Origin: Hymenobacter gummosus
GTDB taxonomy: Bacteria > Bacteroidota > Bacteroidia > Cytophagales > Hymenobacteraceae
Assembly (NCBI RefSeq): GCF_003970915.1
Contig: NZ_RXOF01000018.1
Location: 96,856 to 160,855, forward strand
DNA: 64,000 nucleotides
Direction of reading: 5' to 3'
Of this stretch, positions 15,890 through 24,780 are shown one piece after another. The position numbers and the translations under genes were made by a program. The number at the start of each line of letters is the position of its first letter. Position 1 is the first letter of the stretch. Under the pieces are notes generated by a model. The model made no database searches and was not told the DNA's origin. It saw only the letters and a list, made by a program, of their open reading frames with translations.

Positions 15890-18682
15890 TTAGCGCAGCC
15901 GCGTCAGGCGCAGGTGGTCGAGCATGGCCTGGTTGACCTCGCCGTTCATGTTTTCGTTGGCCGCCTCGAAGCGCAGGCTGAAGGTGCTGCGGCCCTTGGG
16001 CAGGCTCACCGGGATGGAGTTGGAGTAGCCCCAGTCCGACCACTCATCGACGCCGCGCTGGGGCAGCACCACCAGGCCCAGCGGCCGGCCGGCCAGGTAC
16101 AGGCTGCGCAGGGCGCACTTGTTGGAGGTGTTGATGGGCCCGTTGCCGTTGGCGTAGCGGAAATCCAGCGCGTACTCGCCCGCGGCGGGCACGTCCACGC
16201 TGAACGTCAAGGTTCGATTCACGGTCTTGCTGATTTCCAAGAAGCCCTTGCCGGTGTAGCCCTTGTAGGGCTTGGCCGATTTCGGCGCGGCCGTTTCCAG
16301 CTGCACGTAGCGGCGGAAGGGCTCGGCCTCCACCGGCAGCGGCTCGGAGGCGAAGCTTTCGTAGCCCTGGGCATCCACGGCCACCACCTGGTACTCGGCG
16401 TAGCTGGCGGGCCGGGGCACCACGAACTCCGGCTCGGTGGTGCGGGCCGCAAACTGCCCGTTTAGCAGCACCTGGTAGGCCTTGGCGCCGTCCACCGGCG
16501 CCCAGCTCAGGCGGCCGGCCGCGTAGCGCACCTGCGGCGTCATCGGGGCCACGTGGTGGGGCACTTTGTTTTGCGTGGAAGGCGGCAGCGACTCATTCGT
16601 CAGCTCGATGCGGATGGCGTGCGGGCCGGTAGTGCTGGCCGGTAGCAGCCCGTTGGGCAGGGGCTGGCCGTCGAGGGTTATAGTGCGAATCTGGTTGCCG
16701 AAGCCCATTAGCTCGACGTCCAGCGTGGCCTGCCGGTAGCGCAGGCCGGTGAGGCGGCGCGTGCCCCGCAGGGCCTGCGGCACGAAGGGCTCGAACGTCA
16801 GCCCTTCCACCTCGTAGCGCAGACCGAACAGGCCCTTGTACACCAGGCCCAGCGTGCCCGAAAGGCTCCAGAGCATGTTGCTGCTGTTGACCTGGGTGCC
16901 GGCGTAGTCGCCGTTGGAGGCCACGAAGTTTTCCTTGTTGGTCAGAAACAGCGCCGCCGGCCGGCTCACCGCGGCAATGCTTTCTAGGAAGGCCGTTTCG
17001 TTCTGAGCTTTGGCGGCGGCCAGCCCCCAGAAGCTCTGCACGAAGGGCCACACGGCGTTGTTGTGGTAGGGTGGAATGCCCGGCGTCTGCGGGTACACGC
17101 ACGGTACGCCGTAGTCCATGACGGGGGTGCTGGCAATGGCTTTTTCCGGTTCCAGGGCCTCTTCAAATAGCACGGCCAGCGCAGTTCCCAGGGCTTCGGC
17201 GCGCGGCGCCAGCAACTGCCGCTCCGGTGTGGTCCGGCCGTAACGGTAGGCGGCGTACGTGGCTTGTTCCTCACGCCACAAATGGGTGTTGATGCCGCGC
17301 CCGCTTGTGTTCCGACGTCGACGATACGCGGCCGTAGTAGCCGCCTGCTGACCAGCGCGCGAAGGTTCCAGAACCCACGCCATCTGCATAAGCGCATAGT
17401 TGGCTTCGGCGTGAACGACGCTAGTGCTTAGCGCAGTCGACTGATAAATGTCCACCGGCTGCATCCATTTCGGGTAGGTCTGCTCGCGCCAGTCCAGAAA
17501 CGACGTTTCGCCGCGCACTAAGCCACTGTAGTTTCCGCGCGTAGCGTCGTAGATGTTGTTCTGCGTGTCCTCTGCAAGGGACTTTTTCACGATGGGGTAC
17601 ACCCGGCGCAGCCAGTCTTCATCCCCCGTGGCCAGGTATACTTCCCAGGCGGCTACGGCCCAGATCATGCGGTCGGTGGAGACGGGATAGGCGCCGCCGG
17701 TGCCGGTGTCCTGAATGATGCGGCCCTCGGGCGTGACCTTGCGCAGCAGGCTGGTTTTAGCCACTTCCGGCTGAATGGCCGCTTGCGCGAGGATGATGCT
17801 GTAGCTGATGTCGCGGGTCCAGACGCCGGCCCACTCCTGCCCGGTGCGGAAGGTGCCGTCGGGCTCCACGGCGCGCTTGGCTTCTTCCAGGGCCAGGTTG
17901 TAGAGGGCATCCAGCAGCGGGTAATCCGACTCGTACTGCGGCAGCCCGCTCACGTCGAGGCTGGCCTTCCAGCTCTTGGCGGTGGTGCGCTGCGCGTCGT
18001 GGGCGTTGAGCGTGAGGGTCGTCTCGTAGATGCCGTCCCCGTCGGGGTCGGTCAGCTCCAGGCCGGGCTTGCTCACCAGGTTATCAAAGTCCCAGCTCAG
18101 CGGGGCAGCGTTGCCGGCCACCAGCACGTGCTTGAGGTCCTGCTGGTAGAGCTTCTGCCCGTTGTAGAGCTGGTAGTAGCCCTGCTGCTTGAAGGCCGCC
18201 AGCACCGGGCGCATATCCAGCCGGATCTTGAGCGGCGTGTTGGGCGCCAGGTAGGTTTCGGCGGGTACCGGCGTGGGGTCCACGTACTGCCGGCCGAACA
18301 CGATAAGCGGCGTTTCCAGGCCCGCGCCGCCGGGCCGGGGCAGGGCCGTGATGATGTGGTCCTGACCGGGCGGCATTTCGTTGTCCTTGCCGTTGAGGCT
18401 GAACTTGAAGCTCACCCGCGGGCTCAGAAACTGATTGGCCGGGCTCTGGTAGTTCGACACCAGCTCCCGGCGCGAGAGGGCCCGGGCCACGTGCCGGCCC
18501 TGCACCACCGAGTCGGGGTACAGCGCATAGGCGGCCGATTTCCACAGCGGCGCGGCGGGCTGGGGCGGGGCAGGAGTGGCCGCGGCGGGCGGCGGAGCGG
18601 TGGGCTTGGTCATCTGGCAGGAACCCGCCACGAGCAGCGGCGCGAGCAGCAGACCCAGCGGGAAAATCGGGCGACACATCAT
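15890..18682 (-). CDS. Large lipoprotein glycoside hydrolase ((alpha/alpha)6 type) with C-terminal CBM-like domain
   Basis: A 930-aa exported lipoprotein (lipobox LVAGSC, Cys at about 22). An N-terminal beta-sandwich region (about 50-270) includes DPDGDGIYET, a calcium-loop-like motif. It is followed by a catalytic domain of alternating helices (about 270-690) like the GH63/GH37/MGH1-like superfamily. Candidate catalytic or substrate residues lie in WTRDIS, FLDWREQ and YHNNAVWPF. A fibronectin-like strand region and a C-terminal CBM35-like beta-sandwich (about 790-925) follow. The probable role is removal of glycosyl residues from an external polysaccharide, with the exact linkage unknown. 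Codon use between about 17290 and 17600 is less GC-biased, and the residues near 17300-17390 look divergent. Confidence 0.8.
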   Translation of the reverse strand: MMCRPIFPLGLLLAPLLVAGSCQMTKPTAPPPAAATPAPPQPAAPLWKSAAYALYPDSVVQGRHVARALSRRELVSNYQSPANQFLSPRVSFKFSLNGKDNEMPPGQDHIITALPRPGGAGLETPLIVFGRQYVDPTPVPAETYLAPNTPLKIRLDMRPVLAAFKQQGYYQLYNGQKLYQQDLKHVLVAGNAAPLSWDFDNLVSKPGLELTDPDGDGIYETTLTLNAHDAQRTTAKSWKASLDVSGLPQYESDYPLLDALYNLALEEAKRAVEPDGTFRTGQEWAGVWTRDISYSIILAQAAIQPEVAKTSLLRKVTPEGRIIQDTGTGGAYPVSTDRMIWAVAAWEVYLATGDEDWLRRVYPIVKKSLAEDTQNNIYDATRGNYSGLVRGETSFLDWREQTYPKWMQPVDIYQSTALSTSVVHAEANYALMQMAWVLEPSRAGQQAATTAAYRRRRNTSGRGINTHLWREEQATYAAYRYGRTTPERQLLAPRAEALGTALAVLFEEALEPEKAIASTPVMDYGVPCVYPQTPGIPPYHNNAVWPFVQSFWGLAAAKAQNETAFLESIAAVSRPAALFLTNKENFVASNGDYAGTQVNSSNMLWSLSGTLGLVYKGLFGLRYEVEGLTFEPFVPQALRGTRRLTGLRYRQATLDVELMGFGNQIRTITLDGQPLPNGLLPASTTGPHAIRIELTNESLPPSTQNKVPHHVAPMTPQVRYAAGRLSWAPVDGAKAYQVLLNGQFAARTTEPEFVVPRPASYAEYQVVAVDAQGYESFASEPLPVEAEPFRRYVQLETAAPKSAKPYKGYTGKGFLEISKTVNRTLTFSVDVPAAGEYALDFRYANGNGPINTSNKCALRSLYLAGRPLGLVVLPQRGVDEWSDWGYSNSIPVSLPKGRSTFSLRFEAANENMNGEVNQAMLDHLRLTRLR

Positions 18683-18830
18683 ACACGGGCGGCAAGGGAA
18701 AGCCGCGCTGAAGCTACGCGAATCCGCCGGCGCCGGTGGTGCCGGGAGCAGTTTTTAGCGCCCCAAGGCCCGCCCGGCGTTACCCCGCGGCCCGCCGGTG
18801 CGTAAGCCGGTATTCACCTTATCACCCATT

Positions 18831-19322
18831 ATGGCTTCTTCCTCGACGTTCTGGAAAACCCTGGGCCTGGGCGCGGTGGCCGGCATGCGCAGCATGACGG
18901 CCCCGGCCCTGCTCAGCACCGCCCTGCACCATCATCCTTCCGGCCGCCTGGCCTACTCGGCCCTGAGCTGGCTGCAATCGGGCGGGGCGGCCCGGGCCCT
19001 GCAGCTGATGGCCGGCGCCGAAATGGCCGGCGACAAGCTGCCAAATGCCCCCGACCGCACCGTACTGCCGGTGCTGGCGGGCCGGGCCCTGTCGGGCGCC
19101 CTGGTGGGGGCGGTGCTCTACAAAACCAACCGCGGCAACCTGCTCACCGGCGCCGTGGTGGGTAGCCTGGGCGCCGTAGCCGGCTCCTTTGCCGCCCTGT
19201 ACCTGCGCAAGCTCGCCGACCAGCGCACCGCCCTGAAAGAGCCCTGGACCGGCTTCGTGGAGGACGCCCTGACGCTGGCCGCCGGCAAAGCCCTGCTCAG
19301 CGGCCACCAGCCGAAACTGTAA
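18831..19322 (+). CDS. DUF4126-family membrane protein
   Basis: A 163-aa protein with about four hydrophobic segments: 8-25, 75-100 (VLPVLAGRALSGALVGAVLY), 105-127 and the C-terminal helix. GAVAGMRSMTAPA near residue 13 and LPNAPDRT near 70 are typical of the DUF4126 family of small integral membrane proteins, whose function is not known. The start at 18831 follows a CCATT leader; an upstream in-frame Met adds only a short charged segment. It diverges from the glycoside hydrolase gene. Confidence 0.8.
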   Translation: MASSSTFWKTLGLGAVAGMRSMTAPALLSTALHHHPSGRLAYSALSWLQSGGAARALQLMAGAEMAGDKLPNAPDRTVLPVLAGRALSGALVGAVLYKTNRGNLLTGAVVGSLGAVAGSFAALYLRKLADQRTALKEPWTGFVEDALTLAAGKALLSGHQPKL

Positions 19323-19553
19323 AAAGCCTGCGCGACGCCAGCTACGTCGGTGGACGGTTGGGGCAGGGCAAACGGCCAGACTGGCTCAGCTACGGTTTGT
19401 AGGCCCGCGCCACCGCGCGGGCGTCGTGACACGATTACAAGGCGGCTCACCTCTGACGGTGCTGGCTTGCTACGCCTCAACTTCCGTTCAATGACGTGGC
19501 CCGATTCCAAAGCGGCGCAACTCGGCGGCACCGCACAGACAACCATCCCACAC

Positions 19554-19593
19554 GCAAGCGGCCCCGCAACCGGTGAGTTGCGGGGCCGCTTGC
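19554..19593. terminator. Strong hairpin between convergent genes
   Basis: A perfect 17-bp stem GCAAGCGGCCCCGCAAC / GTTGCGGGGCCGCTTGC with a 6-nt loop. It lies between the DUF4126 gene (+) and the end of the grasp-with-spasm operon (-). There is no good T-tract on either side, so it may be a protective or bidirectional terminator hairpin. Confidence 0.6.
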
Positions 19594-19613
19594 ATTACCG
19601 GAGAAGCCGAGAA

Positions 19614-20552
19614 TCAGCTGGCCACGGCGTAGCCCTCTGCTGTGCGCTGCAGCGCGTGCGGAAACCAGGTGCAGTAGCGCAGCGGGGAGTCGCGCAGCTC
19701 CTCAATGGCGTCGGGAGCGGCAAACCACAGCTCCAGGAAGTCGGCGCGGCGGATGACGTCGGGCAGCGTGGCCTCGGGCAGGCGGCCGAAGGAGCGGGCG
19801 TGGCGCAGGCAGTTCTTGATGTCGCCGCGGCGGCTCACGCACACCTTGCCGTTGTAGTAAGGGTTGCGGTGCCGGGCCTCCACGAAAAACTGCGAATTGA
19901 CCACGTAGCGCGGCTTCGGCAGCGTAGCCGCGGCCTCGTCGAGCTGCCACTGGGTGTAGGTGAGGCGGGGCAGTTCGGCGTCAGCGCCCGACCACGGCGC
20001 GGAGTGGCAGAGCAGGCGGCTGATTTTGGGCTGGGCCGCGTACAGGGCGCGCAAGTCCGCGGCGCTGACCTGCGGGGTGTACTCCAGCCAGATGGTGACG
20101 GCGCGTAGGGTGGTGCCGCTCAGCGCGGCGGCCAGCGTCTGCAGGCGCGCGGGCGTGGCGCGGCGCAGGCGCAGTTCCAGGTGCCGGCAGCGCAGCGTGT
20201 CGAGCTGCTGCACCAGCGCCGCGAAGTCGTAGTACCCGAATTCGTACTCCACCACGGCGCTGGTCAGCGGGTCGGGGCAGTGGTAGTCGAGGTTGAGGCG
20301 CGGAAAGGCCTCGGGCCGCTCGGTGAAAAAGCCCAGGCCCTTCTGCTGCAAAAACGCCAGGTACTTGCCGAAGCTGGCCGCGTCGTAGCCGTAATCGGCT
20401 TCCACGGCCGCGTAGGGCCGCTGCTGCAGCGCCGCCACGATGTCGAAGAGCACGTTCGGAATGAAGGTAATCTGGGCGTTGTGCAGGTCGTAGATGGCGC
20501 TTCGGTCGCGGCCGCGCACCGGCACGTTGTGGGCGTACAGCAGAAAATGCAT
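19614..20552 (-). CDS. gwsS: Grasp-with-spasm system SPASM-domain peptide maturase
   Basis: A 312-aa protein, the last gene of a tight minus-strand operon. The N-terminus (NVPVRGRDRSAIYDL, ITFIPNVLFDIV) and the C-terminal block NPYYNGKVCVSRRGDIKNC match the SPASM partner of the grasp-with-spasm peptide-maturation system. SPASM domains hold auxiliary Fe-S clusters and recognise peptides. The radical-SAM CxxxCxxC motif is absent here, so catalysis by a radical mechanism cannot be assumed. The last cysteines are also sparse (KVC, KNC, RYC). It probably works with the ATP-grasp enzyme at 20909 on the precursor peptides near 28.5-29.8 kb. The ATG is 49 bp after the 91-aa gene. Confidence 0.82.
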   Translation of the reverse strand: MHFLLYAHNVPVRGRDRSAIYDLHNAQITFIPNVLFDIVAALQQRPYAAVEADYGYDAASFGKYLAFLQQKGLGFFTERPEAFPRLNLDYHCPDPLTSAVVEYEFGYYDFAALVQQLDTLRCRHLELRLRRATPARLQTLAAALSGTTLRAVTIWLEYTPQVSAADLRALYAAQPKISRLLCHSAPWSGADAELPRLTYTQWQLDEAAATLPKPRYVVNSQFFVEARHRNPYYNGKVCVSRRGDIKNCLRHARSFGRLPEATLPDVIRRADFLELWFAAPDAIEELRDSPLRYCTWFPHALQRTAEGYAVAS

Positions 20553-20601
20553 GGCAAGGGGGGCGGGAGTAAACGGGGGAGCCAGACGGAATTGCGCGCT
20601 G

Positions 20602-20877
20602 CTAATGGCTGAGCACGGCCGCCGACTCGGCGGCCCCGGCGGCTACCGCTGGCGGCTGAAAGCTGCGGGCAAACTCCTCCCAGTGCCCGTAGTCCAGCTC
20701 CGACACGGGTTTGTACAGCTCCTGCTGGCGGTAGTGCGTGAGCTGGTGCTGCCGGCTGCTGCTGGCGCGGGCCTCGGTGCCCAGCTCGGCCACCTGGGCG
20801 GCGGTGTTGCGGCGCATGTAGCGGAAGTGAACCGGCAGCGGCCGCAGCTGCTCGTCGGAAAACAGGTACTCGGACAT
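20602..20877 (-). CDS. 91-aa protein of the peptide-maturation operon (unknown; possible precursor or accessory protein)
   Basis: A small protein encoded between the ATP-grasp gene (31 bp upstream) and the SPASM gene (49 bp downstream). The N-terminal half is charged with aromatic residues (LPVHFRYMRRNTAAQV). The middle is Gln/Ser/Arg-rich, and the end reads DYGHWEEFARSF followed by an Ala/Pro tail. It has neither the leader motif of the four precursors nor a Cys-rich core. It could be a graspetide-type precursor, a chaperone, or a peptide-binding adaptor. Its conservation inside the operon argues for a real gene. Confidence 0.6.
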   Translation of the reverse strand: MSEYLFSDEQLRPLPVHFRYMRRNTAAQVAELGTEARASSSRQHQLTHYRQQELYKPVSELDYGHWEEFARSFQPPAVAAGAAESAAVLSH

Positions 20878-20908
20878 TGGAAGCGGGGCTAAGGGTGGAA
20901 AAGGCGGT

Positions 20909-21949
20909 TCAATCCAGGTAGCCGGGGCCGCCCAGGGCCGGGGCCGGGGGCAGCACGGCTTCTTCGTGGTCCTGCTCCACCAGCCAGCGGGCCAGGTGCT
21001 GCTCCAGGTGGTGGTGGCAGCGCTGCGAGGGCGAGAGGTACTGGCCCACCGGGTTGACCTCGATGAAGACGTACTCGCCCTCGGCCGTGCGCATCAAATC
21101 CAGGGAGCCGGTGCGCAGCCGGGCCGTGCGCATGAAGTGGGCCACGCGCAGGGCCACCGCCGGCGGCAGCTGGTAGGGCACCACGTGCGTCTGCGGGCTG
21201 CTGTACACCAGCTTCACATCGGCGTAGGGCTGATCGGGGGCGGCCGGGCGGGTGTTCAGGATGGCCGTGGCGTAGCAAGTGCCGTCGAGGTAGAACACGC
21301 GCAGCTCGTACTCGGCCGCCACCTGCTGCTGGTACAGCGTCGGAAAAAACGTGTCGGGCAGCTCGTCCAGCATGGCCTCGGTGACGCGCGTGGTGAAGGC
21401 GGTGTAGGCGTCGGCGCCTTCGAGGTAGTAGCCGCAGAAATCCACCGGCTTGGTGATGAGCCGGCCGCCGCACTCGGCCCAGAAGGCGCGCAGCTGGGCT
21501 TTGGTGGTCAGCACCAGGGAGCGGGGCGTGGGCAGGCCGCAGCGCTGGGCCAGCTGCAGCACGCTGAGCTTGTTCTTGGTGCGCTGCAGGGCCGGGTAGT
21601 CGGGCAGCCACACCTTGTCCTGCAGCACCTCGAAGAGGAACTGGCCCAGGTGGTTGGTTTCGTTGCGGATGTCGCCGGCTACCTGCGCGGCGTGGGCGCC
21701 CAGCCGCCCCAGCGCCCGGGCGTCGAAGGCGTCGAAAAAGCGGCGGTACCACACCACGTGCACATGCTCGCGCAAACTCAGCCCGTCGATGAGAATGTCG
21801 CCGCGGTTCACGTCGATAACCCAGTTGCGGGGCGGCTCCACCAGGTCGCGGCTGCTGATTTTCAGGAAGGAAGCGCCGTAGGCCAGCAGCCAGTCGAGCA
21901 CCGGCTCGGTGCCCTGCTCGTGGTCGGCGTGGGTCAGAACGAGGATCAT
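20909..21949 (-). CDS. gwsG: Grasp-with-spasm system ATP-grasp peptide maturase
   Basis: A 346-aa ATP-grasp ligase. The N-terminal MILVLTHADHEQGTEPVLDW, the middle LITKPVDFCGYY (phosphate/ATP binding Lys) and YELRVFYLDGTCYATAI, and the C-terminal FIEVNPVGQYLS (acidic and Asn Mg/ATP ligands) follow the GwsG/MvdD order. Relatives make omega-ester or omega-amide links between Asp/Glu side chains and Ser/Thr/Lys in ribosomal peptides. The start at 21949 is chosen because the upstream in-frame residues are shadow sequence that overlaps the acyltransferase gene. It is the third gene of the operon, 41 bp after the acyltransferase. Confidence 0.88.
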   Translation of the reverse strand: MILVLTHADHEQGTEPVLDWLLAYGASFLKISSRDLVEPPRNWVIDVNRGDILIDGLSLREHVHVVWYRRFFDAFDARALGRLGAHAAQVAGDIRNETNHLGQFLFEVLQDKVWLPDYPALQRTKNKLSVLQLAQRCGLPTPRSLVLTTKAQLRAFWAECGGRLITKPVDFCGYYLEGADAYTAFTTRVTEAMLDELPDTFFPTLYQQQVAAEYELRVFYLDGTCYATAILNTRPAAPDQPYADVKLVYSSPQTHVVPYQLPPAVALRVAHFMRTARLRTGSLDLMRTAEGEYVFIEVNPVGQYLSPSQRCHHHLEQHLARWLVEQDHEEAVLPPAPALGGPGYLD

Positions 21950-21990
21950 GGCCAGAGGGCGACTGAAGTCGGGGAAACCAGGCCGCGGAT

Positions 21991-23208
21991 TTACTCGCCC
22001 GCGGCTACCACTACCTGCCGCGCCCACAAATCCTGGAACAGCGGCGTGGCGCTGAAGCGCTGCTGCACCTCGGCGGGCAGCGCGGCCAGCTGGGGCAGCA
22101 GGGCGGCCAGCTTGTCGGAAATGGCGAAAGTCTGGTAGGTGGCCTGGTCGAAGAGCTGGGGCGTATCGGCGTGCCAGAACACGCGGTAGCGGGCCTGGTT
22201 GAAGCTCAGCGGGCCGGGCGCGGTGGCTGGCACCGGGCGGGGGGGGTGGGCCTCGCGCAGGGCGTTCTGGTCCACGAAGTGGTTCATGTACAGCCAGCCT
22301 TCCCACTGCTCGGGGTGGCGGCGCAGCACCGGCTCAAACAGCCCGAAGATGTGCTGGGTGGTAGCGGCGGCAAACTCCTCGCGCGGCAGCTCCGACTCGG
22401 TGGGCTCGATGGGCGCGAAGAAGTGCGTCTCGTAGTCGGCGGCGCCGTGGCGCAGGTGCAGCAAGGGCACGATGGGCGTACGCGTGACGTGCGAAATGAA
22501 GGCAATGCCCTTGCGGGCGTAAATCTGGCGCGAGAGGAAGTTGATGCGGGTCAGCTTGTCGTCCTGGCGGTCCATGCCGCCCACGCCGGTGTTGCCGTCG
22601 ATGTAGAACAGCAGGCTGCGGCCGGCCTTTATTTCCCGGATCATCTGCAGCCCGATGCTGGGCGACTCCGCGTTCAGGATGCGCATGCTGCCGCCGTGGT
22701 ACACCGGGTTGCTCTGGCGCAGGGCCTGAAACTTATCGCCCTGCTGCTCCAGCGTCACCTGGTCGACCACCAGCGTGTAGTGGATGCCGTGGCGCAGCAG
22801 GAAGTGGTGAATCATGCGGTAGGAGCCCAGGTGGAAGGTGCAGAACACCCGCGGCCGGCTGTGCACGTCGGCCAGAAAGGACGTGTCGCCGGTAAACCGG
22901 GTGAGGCCGAACACCTGCGCTTCCTGCTCGTCGAGGGCGGCCCAGTCGCGGTGCGCCATGACCTCGGCGAAGAACTCGGCCTCGGTGGCCGGGTGCTCGG
23001 GCAGGTAGTGGTGGCGGTTGGCGGCGCAGAGCAGGAAGTTGTGCGTGGGCGTGCCGTGCGGGGCCTGCCGGTGGGCCGCGGCCGACCGCTCGCGGGAGCG
23101 GGTCTGCACCTCGGCCACGCGGGCCAGGTAGGCTTCGCGCGGGGTTTGGGGTTCGGCCGGGTCGAGCAGCAGGTCGGCCGAGGGAGCGGAGAGCGTAGCA
23201 GTTGTCAT
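21991..23208 (-). CDS. LPLAT-type (LpxL-like) acyltransferase in the RiPP operon
   Basis: A 405-aa protein. The stretch FCTFHLGSYRMIHHFL, then SLLFYIDGNTGVGG, then RQIYARKGIAFISH and TPIVPLLHLRHG reproduce the order of the lysophospholipid/lipid-A acyltransferase (LpxL/HtrB) superfamily. The likely catalytic His lies in FHLGSY. No membrane anchor is clear, so it may be peripheral. It sits between the arginase and the ATP-grasp gene (26 and 41 bp spacing), so it probably acts on the peptide (N-acylation of ornithine, Lys or another amine) or on a lipid carrier. LpxL-type enzymes usually acylate lipid A; use on a peptide is inference from context. Confidence 0.78.
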   Translation of the reverse strand: MTTATLSAPSADLLLDPAEPQTPREAYLARVAEVQTRSRERSAAAHRQAPHGTPTHNFLLCAANRHHYLPEHPATEAEFFAEVMAHRDWAALDEQEAQVFGLTRFTGDTSFLADVHSRPRVFCTFHLGSYRMIHHFLLRHGIHYTLVVDQVTLEQQGDKFQALRQSNPVYHGGSMRILNAESPSIGLQMIREIKAGRSLLFYIDGNTGVGGMDRQDDKLTRINFLSRQIYARKGIAFISHVTRTPIVPLLHLRHGAADYETHFFAPIEPTESELPREEFAAATTQHIFGLFEPVLRRHPEQWEGWLYMNHFVDQNALREAHPPRPVPATAPGPLSFNQARYRVFWHADTPQLFDQATYQTFAISDKLAALLPQLAALPAEVQQRFSATPLFQDLWARQVVVAAGE

Positions 23209-23234
23209 AGCGCAGAAGGGCAGAAAGGGAAGCG

Positions 23235-24455
23235 TTAGCGGATGAAGTTCAGCATGGTCAGCAGCAGGTTGGCGGCCACCTGCAGGGTGATGCCCGACTG
23301 GTCGCGCAGCGGGTTGACCTCCACGAAGTCGAGGCCGACGATGCGCGCGTTGCCGAGCAGGCGCTGCAGCAGGGCACAGGTCTGGGAGTAGGACAGGCCG
23401 CCGGCCACGGGCGTGGCGGTGCCGGGCGCCACCTGCGGGTCGAGGAAGTCGATGTCGAAGGTGAGGTACACCGGCAGGTCCGGGTCGAGCACCACGGCAT
23501 TGGGGTCCTGCAGCAGGCCAGGTAGCTCGTCGGCCCAGAAGATGTGCTGCTTGGGGTGCTTGTGGGGGCGGTTGTTCACCAGCCCGCGGATGCCCAGCTG
23601 GCTGACGCGCATCAGCCCGTCGAGCTGCAGGGCGCGGGTCATGAAGTTGCCGTGGTGCGGGGCGGCGGCCGGGTCGTGGAAGGCGGCCGACTCGTGGGTC
23701 TGGTAGGCGTCGATGTGGGCATCGAAGTGCAGCACCTGGAACTCCGGCACCGCCTCGCTGCAGGCCAGAATCAGGGGCCAGGCAATGGAATGGTCGCCGC
23801 CGAGGAAGAAGGGCACGTGGCCGCGCTGGTAGAGCTGGCGGGCGGCCTGGGCAATGCGGCGGTGCACCACCTCGCGGCTTTCGCCGGGGCCCACGTACAG
23901 GTCGCCCCAGTCGCGGAAGCGGCCGCTGTGCAGGCCGGCGCGCAGCGGGCCGAAGTCGGTTTCGGCGTTCAGGAAGCGAAAATCGATGCTGTCGATCTGC
24001 TTGGTGAGCGTGGCGTGCTGGCGGCTGAGCTGGTGACGCAGGTGCAGCGGGAAGTGGCGGCAGTTGTTGTCCTCGGCGTTGCCGCCGCCGTACGGAATGC
24101 CGCAGAATACCACCAGCGGGGCGGTTTCGGGCGCGGTGGGGTCGTAGCCGGCCAGCCCGAACAGGGGGGCCTTCACCGGCTGCACCACGAAGGTTTCGTC
24201 GTGCTCGGGGGCCACCAGCATCTGGTGCCGCTCCAGGAAGTCGAAGGTGGTCAGCACGTCCTCGCGGCGGTAGTGCTGGCTGAGGGCCTCGATGGCCTCC
24301 TGGCGGGAGCGGGGCTGCTGCAAGGAGTCGAGCAGCTTGTACACGTCGGGGGCCACCACGTATTTCTTGCCCACCAGGCGGTGGGTGATTTCCACCCGGC
24401 CGTTGGGTTGAGGCTGGAAATCAAGGCAGCGGGAAGTTTTCAGGGTTGTACTCAT
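23235..24455 (-). CDS. Peptide arginase fused to an N-terminal RRE/PqqD-like domain
   Basis: A 406-aa protein, first gene of the maturation operon. Residues about 25-85 look like a PqqD/RRE-like winged-helix (KKYVVAPDVYKLLDSL, helix, HQMLVAP), the usual leader-peptide reader. The rest is an arginase/agmatinase-type fold with complete metal ligands: His222 (GGDHS), Asp245, His247 and Asp249 (FDAHIDAY), Asp334 and Asp336 (TFDIDF). The expected reaction is Arg to ornithine with release of urea, acting on peptide-bound Arg. Precedent: peptide arginases of cyanobacterial RiPP pathways. The precursor cores CERC, CDRC and CRRC carry Arg. Alternatives (agmatinase or formiminoglutamase) do not explain the RRE domain. 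Confidence 0.86.
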   Translation of the reverse strand: MSTTLKTSRCLDFQPQPNGRVEITHRLVGKKYVVAPDVYKLLDSLQQPRSRQEAIEALSQHYRREDVLTTFDFLERHQMLVAPEHDETFVVQPVKAPLFGLAGYDPTAPETAPLVVFCGIPYGGGNAEDNNCRHFPLHLRHQLSRQHATLTKQIDSIDFRFLNAETDFGPLRAGLHSGRFRDWGDLYVGPGESREVVHRRIAQAARQLYQRGHVPFFLGGDHSIAWPLILACSEAVPEFQVLHFDAHIDAYQTHESAAFHDPAAAPHHGNFMTRALQLDGLMRVSQLGIRGLVNNRPHKHPKQHIFWADELPGLLQDPNAVVLDPDLPVYLTFDIDFLDPQVAPGTATPVAGGLSYSQTCALLQRLLGNARIVGLDFVEVNPLRDQSGITLQVAANLLLTMLNFIR

Positions 24456-24780
24456 AACGGCTCAGGCAGAAGAGTTGACGGGGAGAAGGTGCCGGCGGCG
24501 AGAGGGTGCAACGAAGGTGACACCTGCAAGTCCGGATGCCCGGCGGTTTTTGATGAAGTCGGCGAAAAAGCCCTCTAACCGGGGAAAACCGCCCTTGAAT
24601 TCAAGCGCCCGAAACCGGCTTTGGGCCTGGCTGGCGGGTGCCGGAAACCGGCGTAGCACGCTCAGAAGCGCCTTGCAGGGCCATACAGCGGCCACGCGCC
24701 GGGCCGAAGCCGGCCTGCCGGCGGGCCGGGACCTATACCGCGCGAATCGGCTGTAATTTTTTGCGCTTCGGCCCGGCCTA

